From: Gonatopus flavifemur
Taxonomy: Eukaryota; Arthropoda; Insecta; Hymenoptera; Dryinidae
Reading direction: 5' to 3'
Length of the DNA stretch: 64,000 nucleotides
Assembly (NCBI GenBank): GCA_018340375.1
Contig: JAFFJZ010000031.1
Coordinates: forward strand, 2,356,001 to 2,420,000
In this document: piece after piece, positions 32,050 to 43,669 of the stretch
Numbering within the stretch: the stretch's first letter is position 1
How the letters are laid out: each line of letters starts with the position of its first letter
Position numbers and translations under genes: made by a program
Notes under the pieces: generated by a model
What the model was told of the DNA's origin: nothing
Database searches by the model: none
The model's input: the letters and a program-made list of their open reading frames with translations, nothing else

Positions 32050-33752
32050 TCATATGATTGTTTCATTTGGACAGAAACGACGTTTGATGTACAAGGGAGG
32101 GAAGTTATTCCTGTTTTTGATGCGCCCAGAAAAATAAAGACATGGAGAAATAATCTGCTCACTAAAGATTTGGAATTTCACGTCGACTCTAATAATACAG
32201 GTTTGAAACGAAAATTCGCTCAATGGGACCACATTCAATTAGGTTTCCAAATGGATGTGAATGATCTAGATTTCAACAGAAGACTTCCAAATATCACGGA
32301 GTATCATGTGGATATAGAAAAAATCCCCAAAATGAGAGTGAAGCATGCAGTTCCAGTTATCAGCAGGAGTATGAGCTCGTTCATTTCAAGTGAGGCAAAT
32401 CATCAAGGTAAATTACATCAAATTTATGTCTGACATTCCCAGTTGTTCATGTATTTTCGAATGAATTACCCTGTACCCATTTTCGTTTCTCATCAATCTC
32501 GTAATTTTGCATGACTGATAATACGGAATTCTTTTGAAAATATCTTAACATAATGTGATTCGACGTCATCCTTTATGCTATGAGACGCACAAATATTTGG
32601 TACTATGTTTCAGGTCCTATATTGACAAGGGTAGGGCTGATGCAAATGCCTCAAGAAGGAAGAAATACTGCCTACGTTTTGAAATTACTCAATGATATTT
32701 TCGATTCTCTGAACAGTTATACAACCGATAAGGGCTCAGATAAAGCACCCTGGCGTAAAGCGGTCACCAAAACGAGTGGTCATATACCGTTTTGGGTAGA
32801 AGCGAGATCGGAAATCTCAAAAATGAGATTTGTTTCAAAGGGATCATTGATACCGACAAAAAAAGTTCCCACTATTGAGAATTTAATATTCACCTTGAAC
32901 AATTTTGAAATTTTAGCTACAAAAATAAATAATGTTGGCATTAAAAAATTTGGGACTCGGTCGGTTATTCAAGATCCATTGGAAAATTTCTTCGGTCTTA
33001 TATGGAGCCAAGGAGAAAGAAACATCAATCCGTCCTGTTGGCAGTTTACATGTGCATTCAGAACTTTATTAATAAGCACCTTAACATCTCCTCATGCACC
33101 CCATGCAAACTGTCAAGATGACAAAGGCAGTTTCCTGTTCAATTTAATGGATATGCTTCAAGAAAAAGAAACCGTAGCAGTAGTACCAAAACGAATTGAA
33201 GTTATCCCTACAATGGTATCAGACGAAGAAGAACAGGAAATGGAAATGCAGTATGCAAGTGATGAGAACGTATGCCATTCCTCTTATGGTATTAATTGTT
33301 TATTAAACAAGATTCGGCGCTCAAACAATCAGATTAGAGGTTGTGAAGAATGCATCAAAGCAATGAGGAATAAGGATATCCATGAACAAATGTACAGTAG
33401 GATAATATTTAATCAGGCTCATTATCAATTATCAACGTTGATTACGTCGAAATATCTTCATCCCAAAATTGGAGAGATTTTATCTATCTCTTAGAGGCTT
33501 CATGACAAATCATCCTTCCATTGGTTCCAATGCAACGAACACCAAGAACTATTTGAAAAATTGTTCATCAAATATATAATGTTGATTTTTATTGCACATT
33601 GGACGGGTATAGTTAATCAGATTTTATGTCGGCAATTAGTCGTTATAAGACCCAATTTAATTTCTCAAAAAGCTTTGAAAAAAGCTAATGAGAGGAAAAA
33701 AAATGAGAAAGAAGAATGCCATGCTTCTATTATCAATCTTTTGGGAACTTGA
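32050..33752 (+). pseudogene. P-element/THAP9-like transposase, C-terminal half
   Basis: Exon to 32407: VIPVFDAPRKIKTWRNNLL corresponds to the family's V(Y/F)D-PHL-K--RNNL block, and KIPKMRVKHAVPVISRSMSSFI to the following helix. A GT/AG intron (32408-32613) joins in phase to 32614-33494. This carries VGLMQMPQEGRNTAYVL, FLNDIFDSLN-like and QDPLENFFGLIWSQGERNIN, the conserved C-terminal domain of P-type transposases. The frame breaks near 33494 and resumes at about 33506-33752 with FHWFQCNEHQELFEKLF. I found no THAP finger or N-terminal catalytic part upstream, so the copy is truncated and frameshifted. Confidence 0.75.
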
Positions 33753-34788
33753 TTGAAGATTTGATATTTAGGTGACATTACACATTGGGTAATATTTTAT
33801 AATTATTTTATACTTCAAGTTATTATTAAACAGCTTGCCAAGGATGTTATGGATTTTGTATCGCATTGACTTGGTTAAAAAAAATTTCATAGAATCTGAC
33901 AAAATGATATTTTATAGGTTTTGGTCTAAACATTGTGCAAGATTCAATAAGATTTGGCGAGGTTCAATCAGGATCACATTGGAGAAATACATTCATCCGA
34001 TCAAATCTCATTGACAAATGATTGAATATAATTCAATCAGACCTTTGTCCGATTTCAATGAGATTTTGCAAGAATCAATGGGTTCGTTCAACTAGGGTGT
34101 GCTGCTATGAAAATATACTGTGACAATGAAATCGAAACGCTATCGAATGTCATAGTAGAAATTATATCGATCGGAGATATTTTGTGAGGTTGGATGATAC
34201 AATAGACATGAACTAACTTCTTATTTTGGATTAAGAATTTCATTTTGTGTTATAATTTCGAAAATAATTATATAAAGAGTTTCATACCAAGGTATTTCGA
34301 AGCACTGTATGAATATATACACACAGAATGATGATAAAAAACCTCACGTAAGTTCCAAGAAGGATATAAATATTTTTTTTCCCTAGGATTATCCAATAAT
34401 TCAATTATTAAATATGCTTCTATTTGAAATAAAATGTTCCACATCGTTCGAGTTGAGAAATATGAAAATGTAGACGTTAGGTAGGAACTCTTAAAAACAT
34501 ATGATCGATTCTCTCGACATATTTTTTTTCTCTTGTTATTTCCTTGATTTTATAAGTGTGTAATCAATTTCTTGATTTCATATATCCAATTGACATTACA
34601 TTCAAACTTCAATAGCTCATGTTTTCCATTTATCGGATCATTCAAATGAATGAGATCATATTCACATTTTAAATGAATTCTACAGTTCAACAAAGCTTCA
34701 ATATATGAAATCAAACCTTTTTCCCAACAGGTACAAATAATTTTTTCCTTTCATTCAATTCAGGTGTCATTTTTGTGATGTGAAAGAA

Positions 34789-34793
<5 letters not shown>

Positions 34794-34822
<29 letters not shown>
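34794..34822. repeat. (TA)n microsatellite
   Basis: Uninterrupted alternating T/A over 29 bases. Confidence 0.9.
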
Positions 34823-34825
<3 letters not shown>

Positions 34826-35727
34826 TATTATTTATATATCAATTTATTTGAAATTGTTAATGTTTAAATTATTTCTAATTCATCACAAACTCCTTGTTAA
34901 ATGCACGTTCTGTTCTTTTGAAAATATATTTATCTTTCACATGTAATTCTGCTTATAAATCATTTTATACTTGTAATTCTATATCGTTCCAATTGATGAA
35001 TATCAATTTCATTGGAATTTGGATCGTTTGCGGAAACGATTCAATCATTGAATGTTGAAGTATCTGCATAAATTTATATTCTTATTTTTTCAGTGTTGAT
35101 TCTGAATCAGATGCTATATCAAAGATCACGAATTCTCCGACGAGAGTGTTTAAATAAGTTCGAGTTTTATTCCAACAAACGATTCGAACCTCAGCGACAG
35201 AGATATTCAACAATCTGCCCTCACAAGTCTCATCAATTGGAGTATTATCAAATTACATTATTAATTATAAACGAATTTATAATGTTGAATGGGAGAAAAT
35301 GATGTAATAATATCTTATGATGAATCATGTTGATAATTTATATTATTTCAACGGTTTATCATTATATACGATATTATTCTCTCGATTTGACATGAATATA
35401 GGTATAAATTTCATATTAAATTCGATTATATTCAGTAATGTGATTTTATAATATTTCAATTGATAAAAGTTGTGATTGTACTTGATAATTTCAAAGTTCA
35501 TTTTGAATTTCCTGCAAAAACGAATCGGGAATTCCCGGAATTCTCCCCACCATGAATTCCTGTTCGCACTGGTCTCCCGTACGGCGGCGCTGAGGAAGGT
35601 GATAAAAATTCATTCAGTGAGTGACAGTGAGTTGATGCCCTCTGTTTTCACTACTGTTCACCACTGTTCACTGTTCACGATCTTACCTTATTTACAATCG
35701 CCGCCCCACTGGCAGCGGCATCATGAA

Positions 35728-35900
35728 TATACCCAAGCAGCATCGGATGTTCAAAGTATATTCTTATATAACGCGAAACAGATACGTTCGAAGTATATTC
35801 GTTTATAATGCTTCGTATGTTCATAGAACATTCAAAGTATGTTCAAATAAGACTGTTCCATATGAACATAGTACATTCATAGAACCATCGAAATACCCAC
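35728..35900. repeat. Solo-ended CCCAAGCAGCA repeat
   Basis: Begins CCCAAGCAGCATCGG and continues with repeated ATGTTCAAAGTATATTC and CATAGAACATTC words. A mirrored end GCTGCTTGGG occurs at 58709-58718. The right end is not identified. Confidence 0.4.
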
Positions 35901-37000
35901 GAATGCACACCTCGTAGAATAGAAAAATCAATAATGAATATCATTTTCCATCAATTTGAGAAAGTTTGAAATGTGAACAACGTCACAAAAATATTAAATT
36001 ATGAAAATAAAAACGTAAACAACCAATTTAATATGATTCCATGATTTATCGGAAGAAAAAATATAGATTAGATCAGGTTAGAGGTCGATTGCGTAGAAAT
36101 TTCGTCCGTCGGTTGATCGACAATGAAACAGAAAAAAAGATACTAGAAGTTCCTAGTTCTCTTCCAATGAGCAATTTTCAGATTCTTTCTAGATATATGA
36201 TATTTTAACATGATCGCGACAGCACAACCCTGACGTAGTCGTAGGAACGGATGCGCAGCAACCGTATATGAGTTGTGCGCAGACGTTTACGTCTACGTTC
36301 CCCGTTTTTCTGTCTATGTAGACAGACCATAATAGACTTCTGGACGTTTCTTCCGGTCCAAACAGAAATTGTAAATTGTATTCGAAGAACAAAAATAAGC
36401 GTCAGCACGCAAACAATATTGGTTGGACAAGCACACGGCTATATATTGAAAAAAGAGATTTGGAACACTCTTATCTCCGGTTTGGTACAAACCACTCTCC
36501 TTATCCTTCAGTTGTGTTGTTTTTTGATCAACGATGTTTGGTATGTAATTGTTTATCCGTTTGAGATATTCTAGATGATAATGAAAATGTGTGTGAAAAA
36601 TGTATAAGATTCATAAACAATAGTGGAATCACAAATTCATTTTCGTTGAACACGGAATACATTTTTTTTGTTTAATGCGTAAGCGTTTTGACTTCCGTTG
36701 CACCATCAGAGAGAAGAAGATGAGAGTGTGTCATCTTGTCTTTGCTTCTGTCTGCCCTAACCATCTTGGAAGACTCATGTCATTACGTTTTATGGGAAAT
36801 ACGTTTTGCAGAGAATTTCAAGGTAAGATATGAGTATAATACGATACTCAGAGTCCATTATTGTGTTTTACACTTATTATTGTGTTCTATCTGTTGAATT
36901 CATGATAAATTCCTCCACATAATATAATAACATTGTAAAAATGGACGCTTCGATGTCTGTATGAAATCGTTATTCAAATGATGCAGAGTATATTCATTTA

Positions 37001-37098
37001 TATATATTGGGGTGTTACATTACAGCGTTCCAAGGATATCTGTGAAGCATATATATTGGGGTGTTACATTACAGCGTTTCAAGGATATCTGTGAAGCA
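37001..37098. repeat. 49-bp tandem duplication
   Basis: Two copies (37001-37049 and 37050-37098) of a unit starting TATATATTGGGGTGTTACAT. They differ at one base (GTTCC versus GTTTC). Confidence 0.85.
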
Positions 37099-40000
37099 AA
37101 ATATCTGGTCCATATTTATTTACTTGGCGTCCGAGACGTTACCACGTCTCTTGATAACCATCCACGTAAAAAGAGAACCGCATTCTATCACTGATTCAAG
37201 ATGAGTGACAGGAAAAATCCAGATACTTCAAGGTAAATATATGTTTACTCTGGAAATTTTTTTTTTTTCATTTTATAGCAATAGACGATTTCGTTTTCTT
37301 TTTGTAAGAAAAATTATGATCTTTTAAATTCACAATCTTTATTCACTACGTATATATATCGAATGATACTGCATTGATGTGCCATCAAAGCGTAATGGTT
37401 TGAGGTGCAATTCTCTTCAAGGAACATGCAGAGTGTGCTTCGTATTCTCCCCCCTATGCATGATTCTGGTAAATTTGGAACAACGCACGAAGTTTTTCGA
37501 GTGTAGCCTCATACGATCAAAGGGAGCTACATATATATTTATGGTCCTACATCACACGCATCGTCATCATGAAAATTTGAAAACACGCAAATTTAATCAA
37601 AACATGCTCCGCGTTTTCCCGAACAATATCAATATAAGTTGAATTGGCCAGGCACCGTGAGTGTCCTGATACAACGATTTTCATTTTTGAACATGAATAA
37701 TCGAAAGTGAAATTACTGGCAGCATATACAATTATTCGGATACATAATTACTGTATTATTATTCGTATTTGAAAATCGAATTCACGTCTTTAGGACACTT
37801 ACGATATTTGGGCAGTTGGATTTATCAAACGATTGGGGAATTTTAAAAGGGACGCATATATATCAAACAATCCATACGAAAATATCTCGTAGAAATAACC
37901 ATGTGAACTCTGAAACACATTGTATTTTCTATGCAAAAACTATGAAGAACTCTGAGAAATTATCAAGTTTTAATCAAAAACCGGATACATCCGGAACATT
38001 CTGTACAAACTTTTTTCTCAGTTTCTAAGAGGTTTTTTCATTTTTTTTTGAAGACAAGTAGTAACGAAATCATGCTTGGAAAAAATTCTGACAAAACTTT
38101 GATAAGTTTCTGACATTATGGAATTTTCAAATTCTATAAATAGATTCACATGCTACATTCGAACATCATATGTGGAAAAGTGTTGAAAAATTACAGGATT
38201 TTTCTTCAAAAATCAGAGAAATATTTGAAATGTATTAGCTTTGTTAGGATGTTTTCAGAGCGCAATTTCGTTTCTATTTCTTTGCAAAAAGAATGGAAAA
38301 CTCCTATATTTTGAAAACGTCTGTATAAAATGTTCCAATAGAACTTTCATAGAACTTTCAAAGTTCCTCACAGTTTTCACATAGAAAATGTAATGTTTTT
38401 CAAAGATTATTCATATTTATTTCAGCGAAATATTTCCGTACGCGACGTTTTGAAGTATCCGTTACATCAGAAATCTTATCGTGTTCGTATGTTATAGTGT
38501 CTTGTTTTCTTATCATTACATCTCTAGAGATATATAACATGCCAAGCATATACATATATAAAGAATACTATTGCAGAATTCAATGAACTTTTCTTCAATT
38601 CTTGATTAATTTTCCCATTAACGGCCATGGAGCATTAGAAGAAACGGATGCGTGTTTTTTCACAATCAAGTAATTAATGGAAATTTTGAATACGTAGCGT
38701 TCAAGTACAAGACCAGCATTCCATTCTTAACATAAATTCAAATTCTAAAGTAACATATAACCATGAAAGAGAACGAGTTATGAAAATTATTGAAATTTGG
38801 AGGCTATTATGTTTATAATTGCTTGCATAATTTTCAGGAATCTTTTGCAGATTCAATGTAATATTCAAAGTCTGAGCTTGGTGATGTGGAGTTCCATAGG
38901 CCTCAATCTGAACTGGATATTATCATTTTTATATATGCATATCCATACAGCATAACACTGCAAAAGGGGTGTTCAAACAAATTTATCGAGAACTGTTTCT
39001 GAACTGTTATGCGGTGTAAGTAATGTCTCGTCAAATGTGTGATATTTTCTAACATTCCAATATATGCCAATTCCTCTGAAGAATTTATCATTGATCAAAA
39101 TTTACAGTTTTCAAGCTATCTTCACGATTTTTCCTGTGGAAAATGACTTATCATGTGTTATAAACTTCATTCAGTATGACTGAATATCATACATTTCAGT
39201 TTTATGATTCGATTAGATTTACACACTTCATCAAATTATATCAGATATCTTAACTTCAACAAAAATATAATCAGATATAATTTCTGATTCACAAGATCTG
39301 TTCTTTATGTATATACACCTTATATCATCATATATTCAATTTCGGTCATTTCTGATCTGATCAATAAAAATAAAAATCAAATATCATTGTGTTATATAAT
39401 AGAATGATCTTCTGAATATTTTGTCATACGTTTGCATATTCTGTACAGTGTCTTTGCACTTGAATCTAATACAATGCACAGAAGGGAAGTTATAAATAAA
39501 CTTATTAGATATACGAATAATGAAAATAGGGGTAGCTATGTTTTATGATGTTTATAAGACATTATCTGATAGTTCTCAAGATGTGAACGCATGGGAGCTT
39601 TATGATCCGCTTTGTGAACATAATTATATTTCTTGGATGCACTTTTACAAATTTGTATGAAGCTGAAGCTACAGACGAATTGACGTAACTTTTCATGGAA
39701 TTGTTTTATGAAATACTTGAGTAGCCAAATAGCACAATCCAAAACTACCTAAACAATTTTTCATATAAAAAATATTCGAATCAAGTGCAATAAGAAATTG
39801 GATCAGTCCGCCGCTAACTTCATCGCCACTAGTTCCAGCTACATCAACTTCATAGTTTTCCCAAAATTTATCTCAGTTTATAACACATCATATACCTGCA
39901 CAAATTAGACAATGTACATAGATCTCAGTAGGTTTCATACAATTCAATCAGAAATCAGATCCTACTGAATGTAAACATCTATTTCAGTTTCTTTTGAATC

Positions 40001-40264
40001 AATGTGCTGCGTAGAATGAAATCATACAAGTCATAAAATTTATGTTTTGATTCTGAAAATGAAGTGTGTAACATGGTTATCCATTGGTAACGCCCATTCA
40101 TGCAATGCCTTGTGTTTCAGATTACTTATTTGCTAGAAATCTCAAGATATGTGGGTATACAGTATATTCATTTTAAACAAATTCCTATTTCAAGGAGCGT
40201 ATTAAATTCGTTCCTATTGCAAAACATGAAAATTCCATTCAAACAATACTGATTTGAAGTAACA
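37099..40264. other. Unassigned AT-rich region upstream of the 40-kb transposase
   Basis: No gene is supported. A short ATG frame with a donor-like end (MSDRKNPDTSR then GTAAATA near 37201-37235) was considered but has no partner exon. Confidence 0.3.
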
Positions 40265-42457
40265 ATGCCCAAACATGTGAAAAAACGCAAATCTTCTAGC
40301 ACCTTTTATAGAAAAGTTGATCGAAATACGAGAAATTATTTATATTTATGCAATGATATCCCACAAGATGATATCAGTTACAATGAAAATATTTTAGAAG
40401 AAGTAAAAGAAAATGAAGTCTCTGAGAGGAACTCAATTGCCACTCCTTGCATTGTTTCAAAAAGTCCATCACAATGTTTTGAATTGAATCCTTGGCTTGA
40501 GGAAGGTAATCAAGATTCAATTTTGAATACAGATTAGATATCAAATGATAACAAAAATAGTCCTAATCGAATAGCTACTTCCTTTTCAAATCAGGAAATG
40601 AATGGAGGGAATATTCAAACCACATCTCACAGCACTCGCCTTGAAGATATACACAGTCATTTTTGCATGAGAGGCACGGATAATTACACTCATTCCCAGT
40701 CTAATGAGCAGTCTATTGAAGATTTCAAATATAAATTACAATTATGGACTGTGAGACACAAAATTACCCATTCTGCTTTGGGAGACTTATTAAAATCATT
40801 GAAAGGAGTAACAGGATTGGAAAATCTTCCACTAGATCCTAGGACATTATTAGCAACGCCTCAACAATATACTTTCAGAACTGTTGAACCGGGTTTATAT
40901 TACATTTTTGGCATTGAGAAAGCAGTGATGGATTTAATCTCACAAAGTAGAAGTGTCCCAAAAGAAATAAACCTGTTGATCGATACTGATTGCCTTCCTT
41001 CCGCCAAGAGTTCCCGCAGTCAGTTTTATCCGTTTCTATGCTGTCTTTCAGGACATTCGCAGTTGGGAAGTGTCGTAGGTATTTACCATGGATATGATAA
41101 GCCTCACGATGCGAATGAGTTACTGCAAGATTTTGTAGAAGAGGCTTGTGACTTGACAAATGTTGGTTTTCTGTACCAACAACAAACCATTCCATTTGAA
41201 ATCAACGCTTTCATTTGTGACGCTCCTGCCAAATCTTTTATCAAGTACTGCAAAGGTCACACTGGCTACTTTGCTTGCCCCAAATGCACGCTAAAAGGGC
41301 TTCAGCTTCAAGGTGGGATTTATTTTTCAAAATCAGATGCCTCAAAGCGGACTGATTCAACATTTAGACAAGAGTGTCAACCAGAACATCACAACGGCAC
41401 TTCTATACTCGAAAAAATTCCAAAACTGGATATGGTATTGTCCTTTCCGTTTGATTGTATGCATCTTGTGTACATTGGAGGACAGAAAAAATTAATTAAG
41501 ATATGGTGATTTGGCCCTCCTTCGAATAAATTAAGTTCTGAATCAATATCCAAGATTTCACAACATCTGCAAGACTTGAAATGTCATGTTCCCATTGAAT
41601 TCGCGCGCAAACCTCGGGATCTTAAAGAAATATCGATGTGGAAAGCCACAGAATTGAGACAATTTCTCTTATACACTGGCCCTTTGGTTTTACGTAACGT
41701 TCTATCTCATCGACAATACATGAACTTCATATCCTTACATATTGCTATCCGAATACTAACCGATGCACATTGGTCCCTATATTTTGATTATGCGGATTCA
41801 TTGATTTGTTATTTTGTCAGAACTTTCTGTATTTTATACGGGAAACAATATGCATCTTATAATATTCATGGACTCACTCATATTGTGAACGATGTGAAAT
41901 TATTTGGGGATATTGAATCATACAGTAGTTTTGCTTTCGAAAATTATTTACAATATTTAAAGCAGCTCGTGAGACATGGTAACCAAACCCTGTCTCAAGT
42001 AGTTCGTCGCATAAGTAAAACAGATAATGTTGGTTTGAAAAAAAATTCAGCGACGAACCAAATATATCCAATTTTCAAGGAAGAACACGCAGAAGGACCT
42101 TCACCATTCGTACAGTTTTGTGTACAGTATAGAAGAGCTGTGTTCAATCAGTTCACTTTGATCGCAAATTGTACGGGGAATAATTTTTGTATGTTGAAAA
42201 ATTAAAAAATCATTGAGGTAGAAAATTTGATTGAAAAAAATTCCAATTATTTCATTCATCATCAATTCATAGATAGAGAGGATTATTATGAACAACCGTA
42301 TTCAACATCTCCAATTAATGTTTTCCAAGTTCAAAGAAAGGATAATATAAGTTTTTGGCCAGTGAATGAAATCCTTAACAAAGTTATGTATTTTCCTCAA
42401 GGAGAAAAATATGTCGTTTTTCCTCTATTGCATTCCGCTGTGGATGATTCCAATTGA
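40265..42457 (+). pseudogene. Single-exon transposase-like frame (CMC/EnSpm-like) with three in-frame stops
   Basis: One frame of 731 codons runs from ATG 40265 (context AACAATG) to TGA-free VVFPLLHSAVDDSN, stop at 42455. It is interrupted only by TAG 40535, TGA 41507 and TAA 42203, with no frameshift. The N terminus is basic (MPKHVKKRKSSS). A middle block reads LWTVRHKITHSALGDLLKSL ... LPLDPRTLLATP. A Cys/His patch follows (FICDAPAKSFIKYCKGHTGYFACPKC), then FDCMHLVYIGG, YASYNIHGLTHIV and SFAFENYLQYLK. The end KVMYFPQGEKYVVFPLLHS matches the close of an uncharacterised 'transposase domain-containing' family common in arthropods. I relate it to EnSpm/Tnp_D-type transposases with moderate confidence only. 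Confidence 0.6.
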
Positions 42458-42705
42458 ACATAATCAATTCAAACCAACAGAAAATTTTTTCCCTGAACAT
42501 TTCCAACATTCACTGTGTTCTTTATGTGTTATCAGAAAGTTTATAGGCTTCATAAGCAAGGTATAGAAAAGATTCCCGAAGTCGACGCATTAGAGAACTT
42601 TCTGATAACATCTGAAAAACGTAATGAATGCTGAGAATGATGACGGGAAAAATATTCACCTGGAGAAATGTAAATTCATGATGTTGTAGAATCAATAATT
42701 TCAAT

Positions 42706-43615
42706 TTGTATCCAGAGCATGATTTCAAATGTTTATATCCTAATACAACCTTTACTATAGATGATATTATGAGAGCTATTCAAATATCCTCAGATAAACT
42801 CGATAATTTCATTGAACGGCAAGAACGCAATAATACTGAGGTTCATGCTCGACTTCAACAACTGTCTTCCATCGAAAACAATGTCTCCTCTTCATCCAGC
42901 AAATTTGCGGGGCTTGAACAGGCTGTTATGACAGTCAATCAGGATGTGAAATCGCTCACTAAAGACTACCAGGAATTAAAAACCTCACTGGAAAAGAATT
43001 CCTCTTGTATCAAAATGACTGATGCCAGCCTCATATCGCTTAGCCAGCGTGTTATAACCATTGAAGATAACTCTCAATCTCACTCAGCACGCATCTCTGA
43101 ATTGGGACAACAAAATACCAAGTTGCAGGAAGAACTTCGAGCGCTGCGCTCTCAATCAAATAGGAACCTTCTCACTCTTTCAGGATTATCTGAACTTCCT
43201 GATGAATTCATTCCAAGCCGTATCATGGATGTCTTGGCTCATCTATGTTCAGATCACCCAATCTAACATTTTGAGAGCATTTCGTCTTCGCTCCACCAAA
43301 ACTACATCACGTCCACGTACCATCCTTATGGAGCTTGATTCTCCTTCTCTCCGAACGAAAATACTTGAGGCCAAACGTTCTACAGGATTAGTCGACGCGT
43401 CTGATATTAATCCCTCTCTACCTAAGTCTAGGCTTTATTTTAATGAATATCTGCCGTCTGATATAGCCTCTCTTCTCGCAGAAACTAAGAAAGTTGCGAA
43501 GTCTAAAGGATATCTCCATATTTGGTCGAGGAATGGACGTATTCTGGTGAAAAAAGATGATACCTCAAATGTTATCGTCATCTCATCTAACAGGGACTTT
43601 GATCAACTTAGGTGA
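42706..43615 (+). pseudogene. LINE C ORF1: coiled coil plus FP-C-like domain, frameshifted
   Basis: The first part (42706-43266) is a long heptad-rich coiled coil (DKLDNFIERQERNN ... LEQAVMTVNQDVKSL ... ISELGQQNTKLQEELRAL). The second part in another frame (to 43615) has RAFRLRS, PRTILMELDSP, LYFNEYLPSDIASLLAETK and HIWSRNGRILVKKDD, resembling the C-terminal nucleic-acid-binding domain of LINE ORF1 proteins related to the baculovirus FP family. The frame changes near 43255. Confidence 0.65.
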
Positions 43616-43669
43616 CTCCCGATTCGACCCTCAAACTCTCACTCCAATCAAGTTTTTCGTTCGTTAAAA

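Larger units (their letters stand above)
33753..37000. other. Long stretch without a supported gene
   Basis: It holds a degenerate inverted repeat of TCAATGAGAT-like words (33930-34090), a (TA)n run (34794-34822), and a CCCAAGCAGCATCGG-ended repeat with ATGTTCAAAGTAT words (35728-35900). Frames at 35476, 36275 and 36725 have no recognisable similarity. Confidence 0.35.

Noticed and set aside
34794..34822. (TA)n as an origin or regulatory element
   Set aside because: Simple microsatellite in AT-rich DNA with nothing else to support a role.
36725..37235. Two ATG-started exon-like pieces ending at GTAAGA and GTAAATA
   Set aside because: No homologous downstream exon was found and neither peptide resembles a known domain; probably chance.
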